This document shows, in pieces, positions 1 through 5,002 of a DNA stretch of 7,341 nt. The stretch's first letter is position 1, and the number at the start of each line of letters is the position of its first letter. The stretch is from Thermodesulfobacteriota bacterium (GTDB lineage Bacteria > Desulfobacterota > SM23-61): positions 1 through 7,341 of the forward strand of contig JASEHN010000142.1 of NCBI GenBank assembly GCA_030018715.1. Reading direction: 5' to 3'. The notes beneath the pieces were generated by a model. It had not been told where the DNA came from, did no database searches, and saw only the letters and a list, made by a program, of their open reading frames with translations. A program made the position numbers and the translations under genes.

Positions 1-17
1 TAATTGAAAAGTCATGA

Positions 18-36
18 CCTCCGGCAGAGCCGGAGG
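18..36. repeat. Right-end subterminal hairpin of the IS200-like element
   Basis: The arms cctccggc (18-25) and gccggagg (29-36) pair perfectly around an AGA loop. The hairpin at the opposite end of the element has the same core and loop, and differs by one compensated base pair (T20-A34 here, C634-G648 there). In this family such hairpins are bound by the TnpA dimer to set the cleavage site. Confidence 0.8.
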
Positions 37-52
37 CTTGAAAAACCGTGAA

Positions 53-65
53 CCGCTCAAAGCGG
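53..65. repeat. Small hairpin inside the right end of the IS
   Basis: ccgct (53-57) and agcgg (61-65) form a 5-bp stem with a 3-nt loop, between the terminal hairpin and the hairpin that follows the tnpA stop. It is short and could be incidental, but it falls in a run of three hairpins in 80 bases. Confidence 0.45.
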
Positions 66-74
66 ATTAGAATT

Positions 75-96
75 GTCACCACCTAAAGGTGGTGAC
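75..96. repeat. Hairpin directly after the tnpA stop codon
   Basis: gtcaccacct (75-84) pairs perfectly with aggtggtgac (87-96), a stem of 9 to 10 bp with a very tight loop. It begins one base past the tnpA stop on the minus strand. It may act as a transcript 3'-end structure or as part of the right-end DNA recognised by TnpA. No T-run follows on the minus strand, so I do not call it an intrinsic terminator. Confidence 0.6.
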
Positions 97-531
97 TCAC
101 TCTGGGAACAGATTCATTTGATCGAGCCGACGATCCTCTTTTTCCTGGGCTTTTATATACGCCCGGATCGTCTCCTCATTCATCCCAACGGTGGAAACAA
201 AATACCCTCTGGCCCAAAAATGTTGACCTACAAAATTCTTTCTCTTCCCAAGATACACCCGGACAATTTGGATGGCACTCTTGCCCTTGAGAAACCCTAC
301 TACCTGAGAAACCGAATACTTGGGAGGAATCGAGATCAACATATGAACATGGTCGGGCTTGAGATGCCCTTCTAATATTTGACTCTCCTTTTGAGAGGCG
401 AGGTCCTTGAAACATGACCCCAGATATTTTCGCAACCCTCCATAGAGATCTTTTTTCCGATACTTTGGAATCCACACTAAATGGTACTTGCATTCCCATT
501 TCGTATGGCTTAAACTCTGCTTGTCGTCCAT
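97..531 (-). CDS. tnpA: IS200-type Y1 (HUH) transposase TnpA
   Basis: The 144-residue protein is the normal length for the group. It opens with the IS200 hallmark HTKWECKYHLVWIPKYRK (residues 9-26). It has the metal-binding His-hydrophobic-His motif HVH at 61-63, within KPDHVHMLISIPP, then FLKGKSA at 80-86 and FWARGYF at 105-111. The nucleophilic tyrosine is Y125 in YIKAQ, with Q129 four residues later as expected. The enzyme cuts and rejoins single-stranded DNA at the two element ends through a 5'-phosphotyrosine link. The ATG at 531 is supported by AGGAGG at 538-543, 6 nt upstream. No tnpB or IscB partner is present. A REP-associated (RAYT) transposase is the main alternative, but the HTKW opening, the length and the end hairpins favour IS200. 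Confidence 0.95.
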   Translation of the reverse strand: MDDKQSLSHTKWECKYHLVWIPKYRKKDLYGGLRKYLGSCFKDLASQKESQILEGHLKPDHVHMLISIPPKYSVSQVVGFLKGKSAIQIVRVYLGKRKNFVGQHFWARGYFVSTVGMNEETIRAYIKAQEKEDRRLDQMNLFPE

Positions 532-532
532 T

Positions 533-583
533 GAAAGCCTCCTCGCTCCTGAACTTTGACCGGTTCACAGCTGGGAGGCTTTC
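533..583 (-). promoter_or_regulatory. tnpA leader stem that sequesters the ribosome binding site
   Basis: 533-542 (gaaagcctcc) is the exact reverse complement of 574-583 (ggaggctttc). In the tnpA mRNA this gives a 10-bp stem that takes in most of the AGGAGG ribosome binding site at 538-543 and ends 1 nt from the start codon. Translational repression by a leader stem-loop is established for Salmonella IS200. The stem itself is visible here; the repression is inferred. Confidence 0.75.
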
Positions 584-631
584 TTATTTTTCCCGGTTTG
601 TCAACTCCCGGAAATGTCAAACGCTGTGAGT

Positions 632-650
632 CCCCCGGCAGAGCCGGGGG
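632..650. repeat. Left-end subterminal hairpin of the IS200-like element
   Basis: cccccggc (632-639) and gccggggg (643-650) form a perfect 8-bp stem with an AGA loop. It matches the right-end hairpin apart from one compensated pair. It lies upstream of tnpA on the tnpA strand and marks the approximate left end. Confidence 0.8.
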
Positions 651-758
651 TTTACCTAAAAGAAAATTAATCCTTCAAGTTCTGAGATCGCCCATTTCGG
701 GTTTACAAGATTAAAAGAAATGGCCAACAGTGATCTGTTCCTTGAATTAACCGCCCAG

Positions 759-1145
759 TTACTTTTTAATCATCTGTCTCTTCAAGAAATAAGACCAATA
801 ATGGTATTTTCTAAGTACCCCGGCCTCAAATATAACTCGCACCTCTGGCTTATGGTCAATGAGCAACCAGCCATCATGGATTATCTGAAATAGAAAGATG
901 GGTGAATGAAGATTATTTAACGCCGTAATCTGAACGTTTTCGTTTATTTCCCTTGCTATTTCGGCTTCAAGACGAAATATATACCAGGCGGGAAGATGCT
1001 CGGGATTTTTTTTAAAAAAAACGGCGATGTCCCAATCGCTCTTCTTCCCGGCGGTGTTTTTTACTCTGGAACCAAATAAATAGGCAAATTCAATCTGCCG
1101 GTTTTGCTTTAGGATTTTGGTTATCTTTTGGGTAGATTCGGTCAT
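759..1145 (-). CDS. MNT-type nucleotidyltransferase, MntA-like antitoxin
   Basis: This 128-residue protein is a minimal nucleotidyltransferase (DNA polymerase beta superfamily). The signature GS-X10-DxD is exact: G25-S26, ten residues, then D37-W-D39, within YLFGSRVKN and SDWDIAVFF. The C-terminal part (LLIDHKPEVRVIFEAGVLRKY) fits MntA-like antitoxins of the HEPN/MNT toxin-antitoxin class. Studied members AMPylate tyrosines of the partner HEPN RNase and so silence it. The gene starts 1 nt after the stop of a HEPN remnant, the usual toxin-first order, so initiation was probably coupled to translation of the toxin. One oddity is that the position normally held by the third metal-binding aspartate (in a vDlv.L context) appears to be Q72 in NVQITAL. 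The fold and class are secure; present-day activity and role are not, because the partner is broken. Confidence 0.85.
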   Translation of the reverse strand: MTESTQKITKILKQNRQIEFAYLFGSRVKNTAGKKSDWDIAVFFKKNPEHLPAWYIFRLEAEIAREINENVQITALNNLHSPIFLFQIIHDGWLLIDHKPEVRVIFEAGVLRKYHYWSYFLKRQMIKK

Positions 1146-1146
1146 C

Positions 1147-1308
1147 TTATAAATTCTCTATATACCTGATGAATCGTTTAAGGTCATTTATTCCTGATTT
1201 TAAAAACCTCTTTAACTCGGTCGTAGTGTCTATCTGGTAATCGTGAGCGAGAAAATTTCTCAACCCGGCAATATAAATAAAATGGTCAGCAAAAGTTTTC
1301 GCTATACC
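1147..1308 (-). pseudogene. Truncated HEPN (HepT-like, DUF86 type) toxin, C-terminal remnant
   Basis: The minus frame ending in TAA at 1147-1149 reads back through 53 sense codons to an in-frame TAG at 1309-1311. The peptide includes FADHFIYIAGLRNFLAHDYQ and ends in LKRFIRYIENL. RNFLAH is the R-X4-H catalytic motif of HEPN ribonucleases, followed here by DY, and the helix after it also fits a HepT C-terminus. Family members are about 110-145 residues, so roughly the first half to two thirds is missing. No ATG lies in the open stretch. Upstream there is only a heptamer array and then the 3' end of glpK, so the 5' part was deleted rather than frameshifted. With the MNT gene 1 nt downstream, this was a HEPN/MNT pair. 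It was probably inactivated when the junction formed. Confidence 0.8.
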
Positions 1309-1338
1309 CTACCCCCTAACCCCGACACCCTACACCCT
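1304..1338. repeat. Heptanucleotide tandem array at the glpK 3' end
   Basis: Five consecutive 7-mers on the plus strand read ataccct, accccct, aaccccg, acaccct and acaccct. The array ends at 1338 and the glpK stop codon occupies 1339-1341, with no gap. On its other side lies the broken HEPN toxin gene; the in-frame TAG that closes the remnant falls inside the array. The unit (consensus acaccct, or agggtgt on the minus strand) differs from the array beside corA, but the period and placement are the same. Confidence 0.75.
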
Positions 1339-2841
1339 TTATTTTATCTCCTCCCAGCCCTTGGCTCTTTCCACGGCCCTCTTCCAGTTCCGGTAGAGAG
1401 ATTCCCTTTGCCGGGAGGTCATCTTGGGAAGATATCTCTTTTTGATTTGGAAATTTCTGGCAAGCTGCTGTTGATCTTTCCAGAATCCGACCGCCAAACC
1501 GGCCAAATAAGCGGCTCCCAAAGCTGTGGTTTCAGTTATTTTCTGAGCGACAACTGGCACTCCCAAAATGTCAGCTTGAAATTGCATCAGGAATTCATTG
1601 GCTGCTGCCCCGCCATCCACCCGCAATTCTTTCAGGGCGCTACCCGAATCAACTTCCATACACTCCAGAACGTCCCTGGTTTGATAGGCTATGGATTCTA
1701 AAGCGGCCCGCGCAATATGAGCCTGGGTCGTTCCCCGGGTGATCCCTATGATTGTTCCCCTGGCATACATGTCCCAATGAGGAGCCCCGAGACCGACGAA
1801 CGCAGGGACAAAATAGACCCCGTCATTGGAGGGTAGGCTGGTGGCCAATCCCTCCGTCTCCGCGGCCTGCTGGATTATGCACAGTCCATCCCGCAGCCAT
1901 TGCACCACGGCCCCGCCAATGAAAATACTTCCTTCCAGAGCGTACTCAACCTTGCCGTCGATCCCCCAAGCAATGGTGGTCAAGAGGTTCGTTTGGGAAA
2001 CCATCGGCTTTCCCCCTGTATTCATCAAGAGGAAACAACCTGTGCCATAGGTATTTTTAGACTGTCCTTTGCCGAAGCAAGTTTGGCCAAATAGAGATCC
2101 CTGTTGGTCCCCCACGATGCCGGCCACGGGAATTTCAGCGCCCCCAAAAACTTCAGCCGAAGTCGACCCATAAATTTTGCTGGAAGCTCCGACAGTCGGC
2201 AGGATTTTTTCTGGGATTTGAAAATACTCTAAAATTTCTCCATCCCAGGAAAGCTGATGAATATTATAAAGCATGGTTCTCGAGGCGTTGGAATAATCTG
2301 TTACATGAAATTTTTTCCCCATAAGCTGATAGGCCAACCAACTGTCTATGGTTCCAAAGGCCAGATCCCCTCTTTCCGCTGCCCGGCGGATCGCCTTGCG
2401 CTGCTCCAAAATCCATCGGACCTTGGTGGCTGAAAAATAGGCGTCAACCACCAGTCCGGTTTTTTGGCGGATCTTTTCGGCAAATTTCGTCTTCTTGATT
2501 TCCGAACAAACCGGAGCGGTTCTCCGGCATTGCCAGACAATGGCGTTATACACAGGTTGGCCGCTTTCCCTGTCCCAGATTAAACTGGTCTCCCTCTGGT
2601 TGGTAATGCCGATGGCCGCGATCCTGTTAGGAGAAATGTTCAGCATACCGATGGCCCGCCGGGCAGCTTCCATCTGTGAATCCCATATTTCCACCGGGTC
2701 GTGTTCCACCCAGCCGGGTTTGGGGTAGATTTGTCTGAACTCCCTGGTGGCTATACTAACTACCTTTCCCTGATGGTTGAAAATCACCGCCCGGGAACTG
2801 GTAGTCCCCTGGTCCAAAGCCATAATATACTTTTCAGCCAT
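1339..2841 (-). CDS. glpK: Glycerol kinase
   Basis: The enzyme phosphorylates glycerol with ATP to sn-glycerol 3-phosphate in the cytoplasm. At 500 residues it matches E. coli GlpK (about 502) closely along its whole length. Visible landmarks are the N-terminal phosphate-binding ALDQGTTSSRAV (8-19), YPKPGWVEHDP (39-49), GITNQRET (78-85), NAIVWQCRRT (99-108), GDQQ (244-247), KNTYGTGCF (262-270) and the FGGY-type GITRG..AHI..A.LE region (366-382). The glycerol-contacting residues R83, E84, W103, Y135 and D245 are all present. I chose the ATG at 2841 because AGGGAAGG lies 9 nt upstream. The TTG seven codons earlier overlaps that site and would add residues absent from the family. No glpF, glpD or glpR is adjacent, so the gene appears to stand alone. 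Confidence 0.97.
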   Translation of the reverse strand: MAEKYIMALDQGTTSSRAVIFNHQGKVVSIATREFRQIYPKPGWVEHDPVEIWDSQMEAARRAIGMLNISPNRIAAIGITNQRETSLIWDRESGQPVYNAIVWQCRRTAPVCSEIKKTKFAEKIRQKTGLVVDAYFSATKVRWILEQRKAIRRAAERGDLAFGTIDSWLAYQLMGKKFHVTDYSNASRTMLYNIHQLSWDGEILEYFQIPEKILPTVGASSKIYGSTSAEVFGGAEIPVAGIVGDQQGSLFGQTCFGKGQSKNTYGTGCFLLMNTGGKPMVSQTNLLTTIAWGIDGKVEYALEGSIFIGGAVVQWLRDGLCIIQQAAETEGLATSLPSNDGVYFVPAFVGLGAPHWDMYARGTIIGITRGTTQAHIARAALESIAYQTRDVLECMEVDSGSALKELRVDGGAAANEFLMQFQADILGVPVVAQKITETTALGAAYLAGLAVGFWKDQQQLARNFQIKKRYLPKMTSRQRESLYRNWKRAVERAKGWEEIK

Positions 2842-2850
2842 GATAACCAG

Positions 2851-2858
2851 CCTTCCCT
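2851..2858 (-). promoter_or_regulatory. glpK ribosome binding site (decides the start)
   Basis: On the minus strand AGGGAAGG is followed by 9 nt and then ATG at 2841. It lies inside any extension to the upstream TTG at 2862, which argues for the shorter, family-length protein. Confidence 0.6.
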
Positions 2859-2864
2859 TCAAAA

Positions 2865-2889
2865 TGCGGAATGCAGAGTGCGGAATGGG
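2865..2889. repeat. Inverted heptamer arm just upstream of glpK
   Basis: The stretch tgcggaatgcagagtgcgga continues to aatggg. It is the same heptamer family as the array at 2931-3042 but in the opposite orientation. Its reverse complement matches the array segment starting at 3007 with only a few mismatches. The two orientations are separated by an AT-rich spacer at 2890-2930 and could fold into a long imperfect hairpin in the glpK leader. Confidence 0.65.
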
Positions 2890-2930
2890 GAATAAAAATT
2901 TTCATTTTTTTCACATAAACTCTATCTTTT

Positions 2931-3042
2931 GCATTCCGCATTCGCCATTGCGCATTCCTCGCTACCCATTCCGCATTCCACATTCGCCATTCCGCACTCC
3001 TCGCTACCCATTCCGCATTCCGCATTCACCATTCCGCATTCC
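2931..3042. repeat. Heptanucleotide tandem array of 16 units, with a 42-bp higher-order repeat
   Basis: The segment divides without remainder into sixteen 7-mers, most of them gcattcc or close variants (ccattcc, gcattcg, acattcg, gcactcc). The odd unit tcgctac occurs twice, at 2959 and 3001, exactly 42 bp apart. The units around it also recur, so a block of six heptamers was duplicated. The array ends at 3042 and the corA stop codon starts at 3043. Because 7 is not a multiple of 3, it reads as a pseudo-repeat protein in all frames; none of those frames is a credible gene. It fills most of the corA-glpK intergenic region. Confidence 0.9.
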
Positions 3043-4107
3043 TTACAGCCATTTCCTCTTCCAGAAAATAATCAGCATAAAAATGGCGATGGAAGCCATG
3101 ATCAGCCAAATCCCCGGATACCCCCATCGCCATTCCAATTCCGGCATGAATTTAAAATTCATCCCGTACACTCCGGCGATAAAAGTAAGAGGCATGAAGA
3201 TCGTAGCGATGATCGTGAGCACCTTCATCACGGCATTCATCCGGTTATTGACACTGGAAAGATAAATGTCCATCATTCCGGAAAGCATGTCCCGGATTGT
3301 ATCGATAGTATCCATCACCTGAATCGTGTGATCATAAACGTCCCTAAGATATAAACGAGTACTATCGCGGATCCGCAAAGATTCACCCCGCTCCAGACCA
3401 CCGATGACTTCCCGCAAAGGCCAGACCCATTTTCGTAAAAAAACCATCTCCCTTTTTAAGTTCTGGATTTTAAGCAGAGTCTGGGTGGTAGGATTTACAA
3501 CCAGCTTCTGTTCCAGCGTCTCGATTTTATCCCCCATCTTTTCCAGTATGCCGAAATAATTATCCACGATGCTGTCCAATAATGTGTAAAGTAAATAATC
3601 TGCCCCAATTTTTCTCAGGCGCCCCTTTCCGTTCCTGATCCGCTCCTGGATGGGGGCAAACACACTTCCTTCCCCCTCCACAAAAGACAGGACGGCATTC
3701 GAGCGGAGCACCAGGCTGACCTGTTCGGCCGAGATCTCGCCTGCCCGGTCATCGTAAGAAAGCATCTTTAAGACAACAAAAAGATCTTCCCCATAATCTT
3801 CTATTTTCGGGCGCTGATCGGTATTTAAGATATCTTCCATGACCAGGGGGTGTAACCCGAAACAACTCCCCAATTTTTCCAGAACCTCTACTTCGTGGAC
3901 GCCGTCCACATTTACCCAGGTCACCGTGGGCTCATCCTTAAATAAAAAGCATTCATCGAAGGTGGCCAGTTCCTTCTCCTGAAAACTTTGATCATCGTAC
4001 TCAAAAACTTTGATTTTTGTCCGTTCGCTTTTCTTCTCCCCGATATGCACAAGGGTCCCCGGAGGGAGGCCGGACTTCTTCGATCTTTTTTTGATCAATT
4101 TGGACAT
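3043..4107 (-). CDS. corA: CorA family Mg2+/Co2+ channel
   Basis: This is an inner-membrane divalent-cation channel that forms a pentamer with a large cytoplasmic N-terminal domain. At 354 residues it is close to Thermotoga CorA. A soluble alpha/beta domain covers about residues 1-160, including HPLVMEDILNTDQRPKIEDY at 86-105. A long helical stalk follows to about 290. Two membrane helices lie at about 295-313 and 332-349, and the short tail is basic (KRKWL). The signature YGMNF is at 314-318 at the end of the first helix, with MPEL in the loop as in classical CorA, which supports Mg/Co uptake rather than ZntB-type transport. I chose the ATG at 4107 because GAGGAG lies about 10 nt upstream; the TTG at 4128 sits just beyond that site. 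The gene is followed directly by a heptamer array and no downstream partner is apparent. Confidence 0.95.
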   Translation of the reverse strand: MSKLIKKRSKKSGLPPGTLVHIGEKKSERTKIKVFEYDDQSFQEKELATFDECFLFKDEPTVTWVNVDGVHEVEVLEKLGSCFGLHPLVMEDILNTDQRPKIEDYGEDLFVVLKMLSYDDRAGEISAEQVSLVLRSNAVLSFVEGEGSVFAPIQERIRNGKGRLRKIGADYLLYTLLDSIVDNYFGILEKMGDKIETLEQKLVVNPTTQTLLKIQNLKREMVFLRKWVWPLREVIGGLERGESLRIRDSTRLYLRDVYDHTIQVMDTIDTIRDMLSGMMDIYLSSVNNRMNAVMKVLTIIATIFMPLTFIAGVYGMNFKFMPELEWRWGYPGIWLIMASIAIFMLIIFWKRKWL

Positions 4108-4116
4108 CGTGCTTCT

Positions 4117-4122
4117 CTCCTC
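4117..4122 (-). promoter_or_regulatory. corA ribosome binding site (decides the start)
   Basis: GAGGAG on the minus strand lies about 9-10 nt before ATG 4107. A start at the TTG at 4128 would place this strong site inside the coding region. Confidence 0.6.
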
Positions 4123-4186
4123 AAACAAATAATGGTGGCAATCAGTACGGCTTAATAAAACCTAAGATGTTATCGGGAAAAGAGAT

Positions 4187-4222
4187 GGTCCTCCCCTCAA
4201 GGATTGTAAAAAGGGGGAGACC
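4187..4222. other. Imperfect hairpin in the corA-to-regulator intergenic region
   Basis: ggtcctcccct (4187-4197) can pair with agggggagacc (4212-4222), with one mismatch and one G-U when read on the plus strand, around a 14-nt loop. On the minus strand the G-U becomes an A-C mismatch, so it is weaker in the corA leader. No T-run follows. I see no M-box riboswitch features and assign no function. Confidence 0.3.
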
Positions 4223-4234
4223 GGAGGAATTGAA

Positions 4235-4304
4235 GAGTTTGGATTGGGGATTGCAGATTGCGGTTTGTGGACTTCCGCCCTCCCCACGCCTGATTCCGCT
4301 GTTT
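4235..4304. repeat. Degenerate heptanucleotide array after the XRE-cupin stop codon
   Basis: On the minus strand, counting sevens from the base after the TGA (4305-4307), the units run AAACAGC, GGAATCA, GGCGTGG, GGAGGGC, GGAAGTC, CACAAAC, CGCAATC, TGCAATC, CCCAATC and CAAACTC. The three NNCAATC units (4242-4262) are clear and the four GG-initial units are suggestive. The phase matches the stop codon, as in the other two arrays. Periodicity is convincing in the middle and weak at both ends. Confidence 0.5.
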
Positions 4305-4901
4305 TCAGTCGGGTGCATAGATTACATCGATGGCCAGGGCATTTTTCTTGCCCACTGCCCGAAAGGCATGGGGGAGGCTGGAATCAAAATACAGGCTGTC
4401 GCCCGGCTCCAATACAAAGGTTTCCTCCTCGTAATTAAACTCAAGCTCTCCATCCAAAACAAAGACGAATTCTTCCCCTTTATGGGTGAAAAAAAGGAGG
4501 TCCTCTTTCTTTTTCACCTCAAACTGGACCTGAAAAGGCTCCATGTGTTTATCCACTTTGGGGTAAGCCAGGGACTCATAATAATACCCTACCCTGGATG
4601 AATCCTCGTGGATCCGCCGGAAGACCTGCTTGCGCTCGTTCTTACGCACAACCACGGCCTTCTTTACCGATTCCTCCGCCTGGAAAAAATAGCCAATGTT
4701 CACGTTCAGGGCTTTGGAAATCTTCAGGAGAGTGGCGACAGGAGGGGCTACAACCTCGCTCTCGATCTGAGAGAGAAGGGGTTTGGAAAGGCTGGTTTTA
4801 TCAGCCATCTGCTGCAAGGACATCCCTCTCTGCTGCCTGAGGGTTTTAATCTTCTGCCCCAGATTAAGTTCTTTCAGTTCTTCTTTCAATTCCGCGGTCA
4901 T
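4305..4901 (-). CDS. XRE-family regulator with C-terminal cupin domain
   Basis: This 198-residue cytoplasmic DNA-binding protein has a Cro/CI-type helix-turn-helix at about 15-70 (GQKIKTLRQQRGMSLQQMA and SKPLLSQIESEVVAPPVATL). A cupin_2 barrel follows at about 122-195. Cupin motif 1 is reduced to HKGEEFVFVLDG (140-151) and motif 2 to PGDSLYFDSSLPHAF (166-180). Two histidines and a glutamate of the usual metal set can be seen at H140, E144 and H178. Proteins of this architecture (PuuR- or SutR-like) sense a small metabolite through the cupin and often regulate themselves or a neighbouring transport or catabolic operon. The ligand cannot be read from sequence. The ATG at 4901 has GGAGG at 4907-4911. 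A palindrome overlapping the likely promoter upstream suggests autoregulation. corA lies downstream on the same strand across a gap of about 200 bp. Confidence 0.92.
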   Translation of the reverse strand: MTAELKEELKELNLGQKIKTLRQQRGMSLQQMADKTSLSKPLLSQIESEVVAPPVATLLKISKALNVNIGYFFQAEESVKKAVVVRKNERKQVFRRIHEDSSRVGYYYESLAYPKVDKHMEPFQVQFEVKKKEDLLFFTHKGEEFVFVLDGELEFNYEEETFVLEPGDSLYFDSSLPHAFRAVGKKNALAIDVIYAPD

Positions 4902-4936
4902 GGGTTCCTCCGTTCTGTCCGGCCTTATTCATCTAA

Positions 4937-4965
4937 AATCTAACTTGACGGCTCATATTTATCAA
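4937..4965 (-). promoter_or_regulatory. Probable sigma-70 promoter of the XRE-cupin gene
   Basis: On the minus strand TTGATA (4960-4965) is followed by a 17-nt spacer and TAGATT (4937-4942). Transcription would begin near 4930, giving a leader of about 30 nt with GGAGG before the ATG. The -35 box fits well and the -10 box moderately. Confidence 0.5.
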
Positions 4966-4973
4966 GATAAATT
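4945..4973 (+). promoter_or_regulatory. Possible divergent promoter overlapping the palindrome
   Basis: On the plus strand TTGACG (4945-4950), a 17-nt spacer and TAAATT (4968-4973) overlap the leftward promoter. The target would be the inverted-repeat region or, more distantly, the pyrophosphorylase gene, which has its own better promoter. It may be coincidental. Confidence 0.3.
4957..4972. promoter_or_regulatory. Perfect 16-bp palindrome, candidate operator for the XRE-cupin regulator
   Basis: atttatc, then aa, then gataaat has perfect 7-bp arms. It overlaps the -35 box of the putative regulator promoter, and the spacer and -10 box of the possible divergent one. Position, size and symmetry suit a dimeric HTH protein. 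Binding by the adjacent regulator is inference. Confidence 0.5.
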
Positions 4974-5002
4974 TGCAGTACAGACCTCTTTGATTACCAA
5001 TC

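Larger units (their letters stand above)
18..650 (-). mobile_element. IS200-group (IS200/IS605 family) insertion sequence, transposase-only
   Basis: A single Y1 transposase gene is bracketed by two near-identical GC-rich hairpins at 18-36 and 632-650. Both have 8-bp stems and AGA loops. This layout fits the IS200 group, which carries tnpA alone, has subterminal hairpins instead of terminal inverted repeats, moves as single-stranded DNA and makes no target duplication. The coordinates run from hairpin to hairpin. The true cleavage sites should lie a few to some tens of bases outside and cannot be fixed from one copy. Read on the tnpA strand, the left end is at 650 and the right end at 18. About 633 bp is close to the usual 700 bp for the group. 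The copy looks intact and possibly active: the transposase is full length and its catalytic motifs are present. Confidence 0.88.

Noticed and set aside
75..96. Intrinsic terminator for tnpA
   Set aside because: The stem is strong, but the minus strand after it has no run of T, so an IS-end DNA structure is as likely.
176..568. 130-codon minus-strand frame overlapping tnpA, and plus-strand frames at 73-375 and 414-629
   Set aside because: They are shadows of the transposase gene, which has full family motifs and a good ribosome binding site.
651..758. Gene remnant or terminator between the IS and the MNT gene
   Set aside because: No recognisable protein in any frame and only a 5-bp hairpin around 726-739 with no T-run. 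It looks like plain intergenic sequence.
1243..1701. 152-codon plus-strand frame across the HEPN remnant and the glpK 3' end
   Set aside because: It is antisense to glpK and shows no family features. It opens only because it crosses the heptamer array.
2931..3042. CRISPR array
   Set aside because: The units are contiguous 7-mers with no spacers, and the 42-bp block is only duplicated. No cas genes are present.
2777..3354. Open frames encoding IPHSAFR-like repeat peptides on both strands (2777-3265, 2929-3354, 2834-3025)
   Set aside because: They are translations of the heptamer array, which is open in several frames because 7 is not a multiple of 3, and they overlap the well-supported corA and glpK genes.
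4108..4304. M-box or other Mg2+ riboswitch in the corA leader
   Set aside because: I could not find the conserved M-box segments. The only structure is one imperfect hairpin with no terminator T-run.
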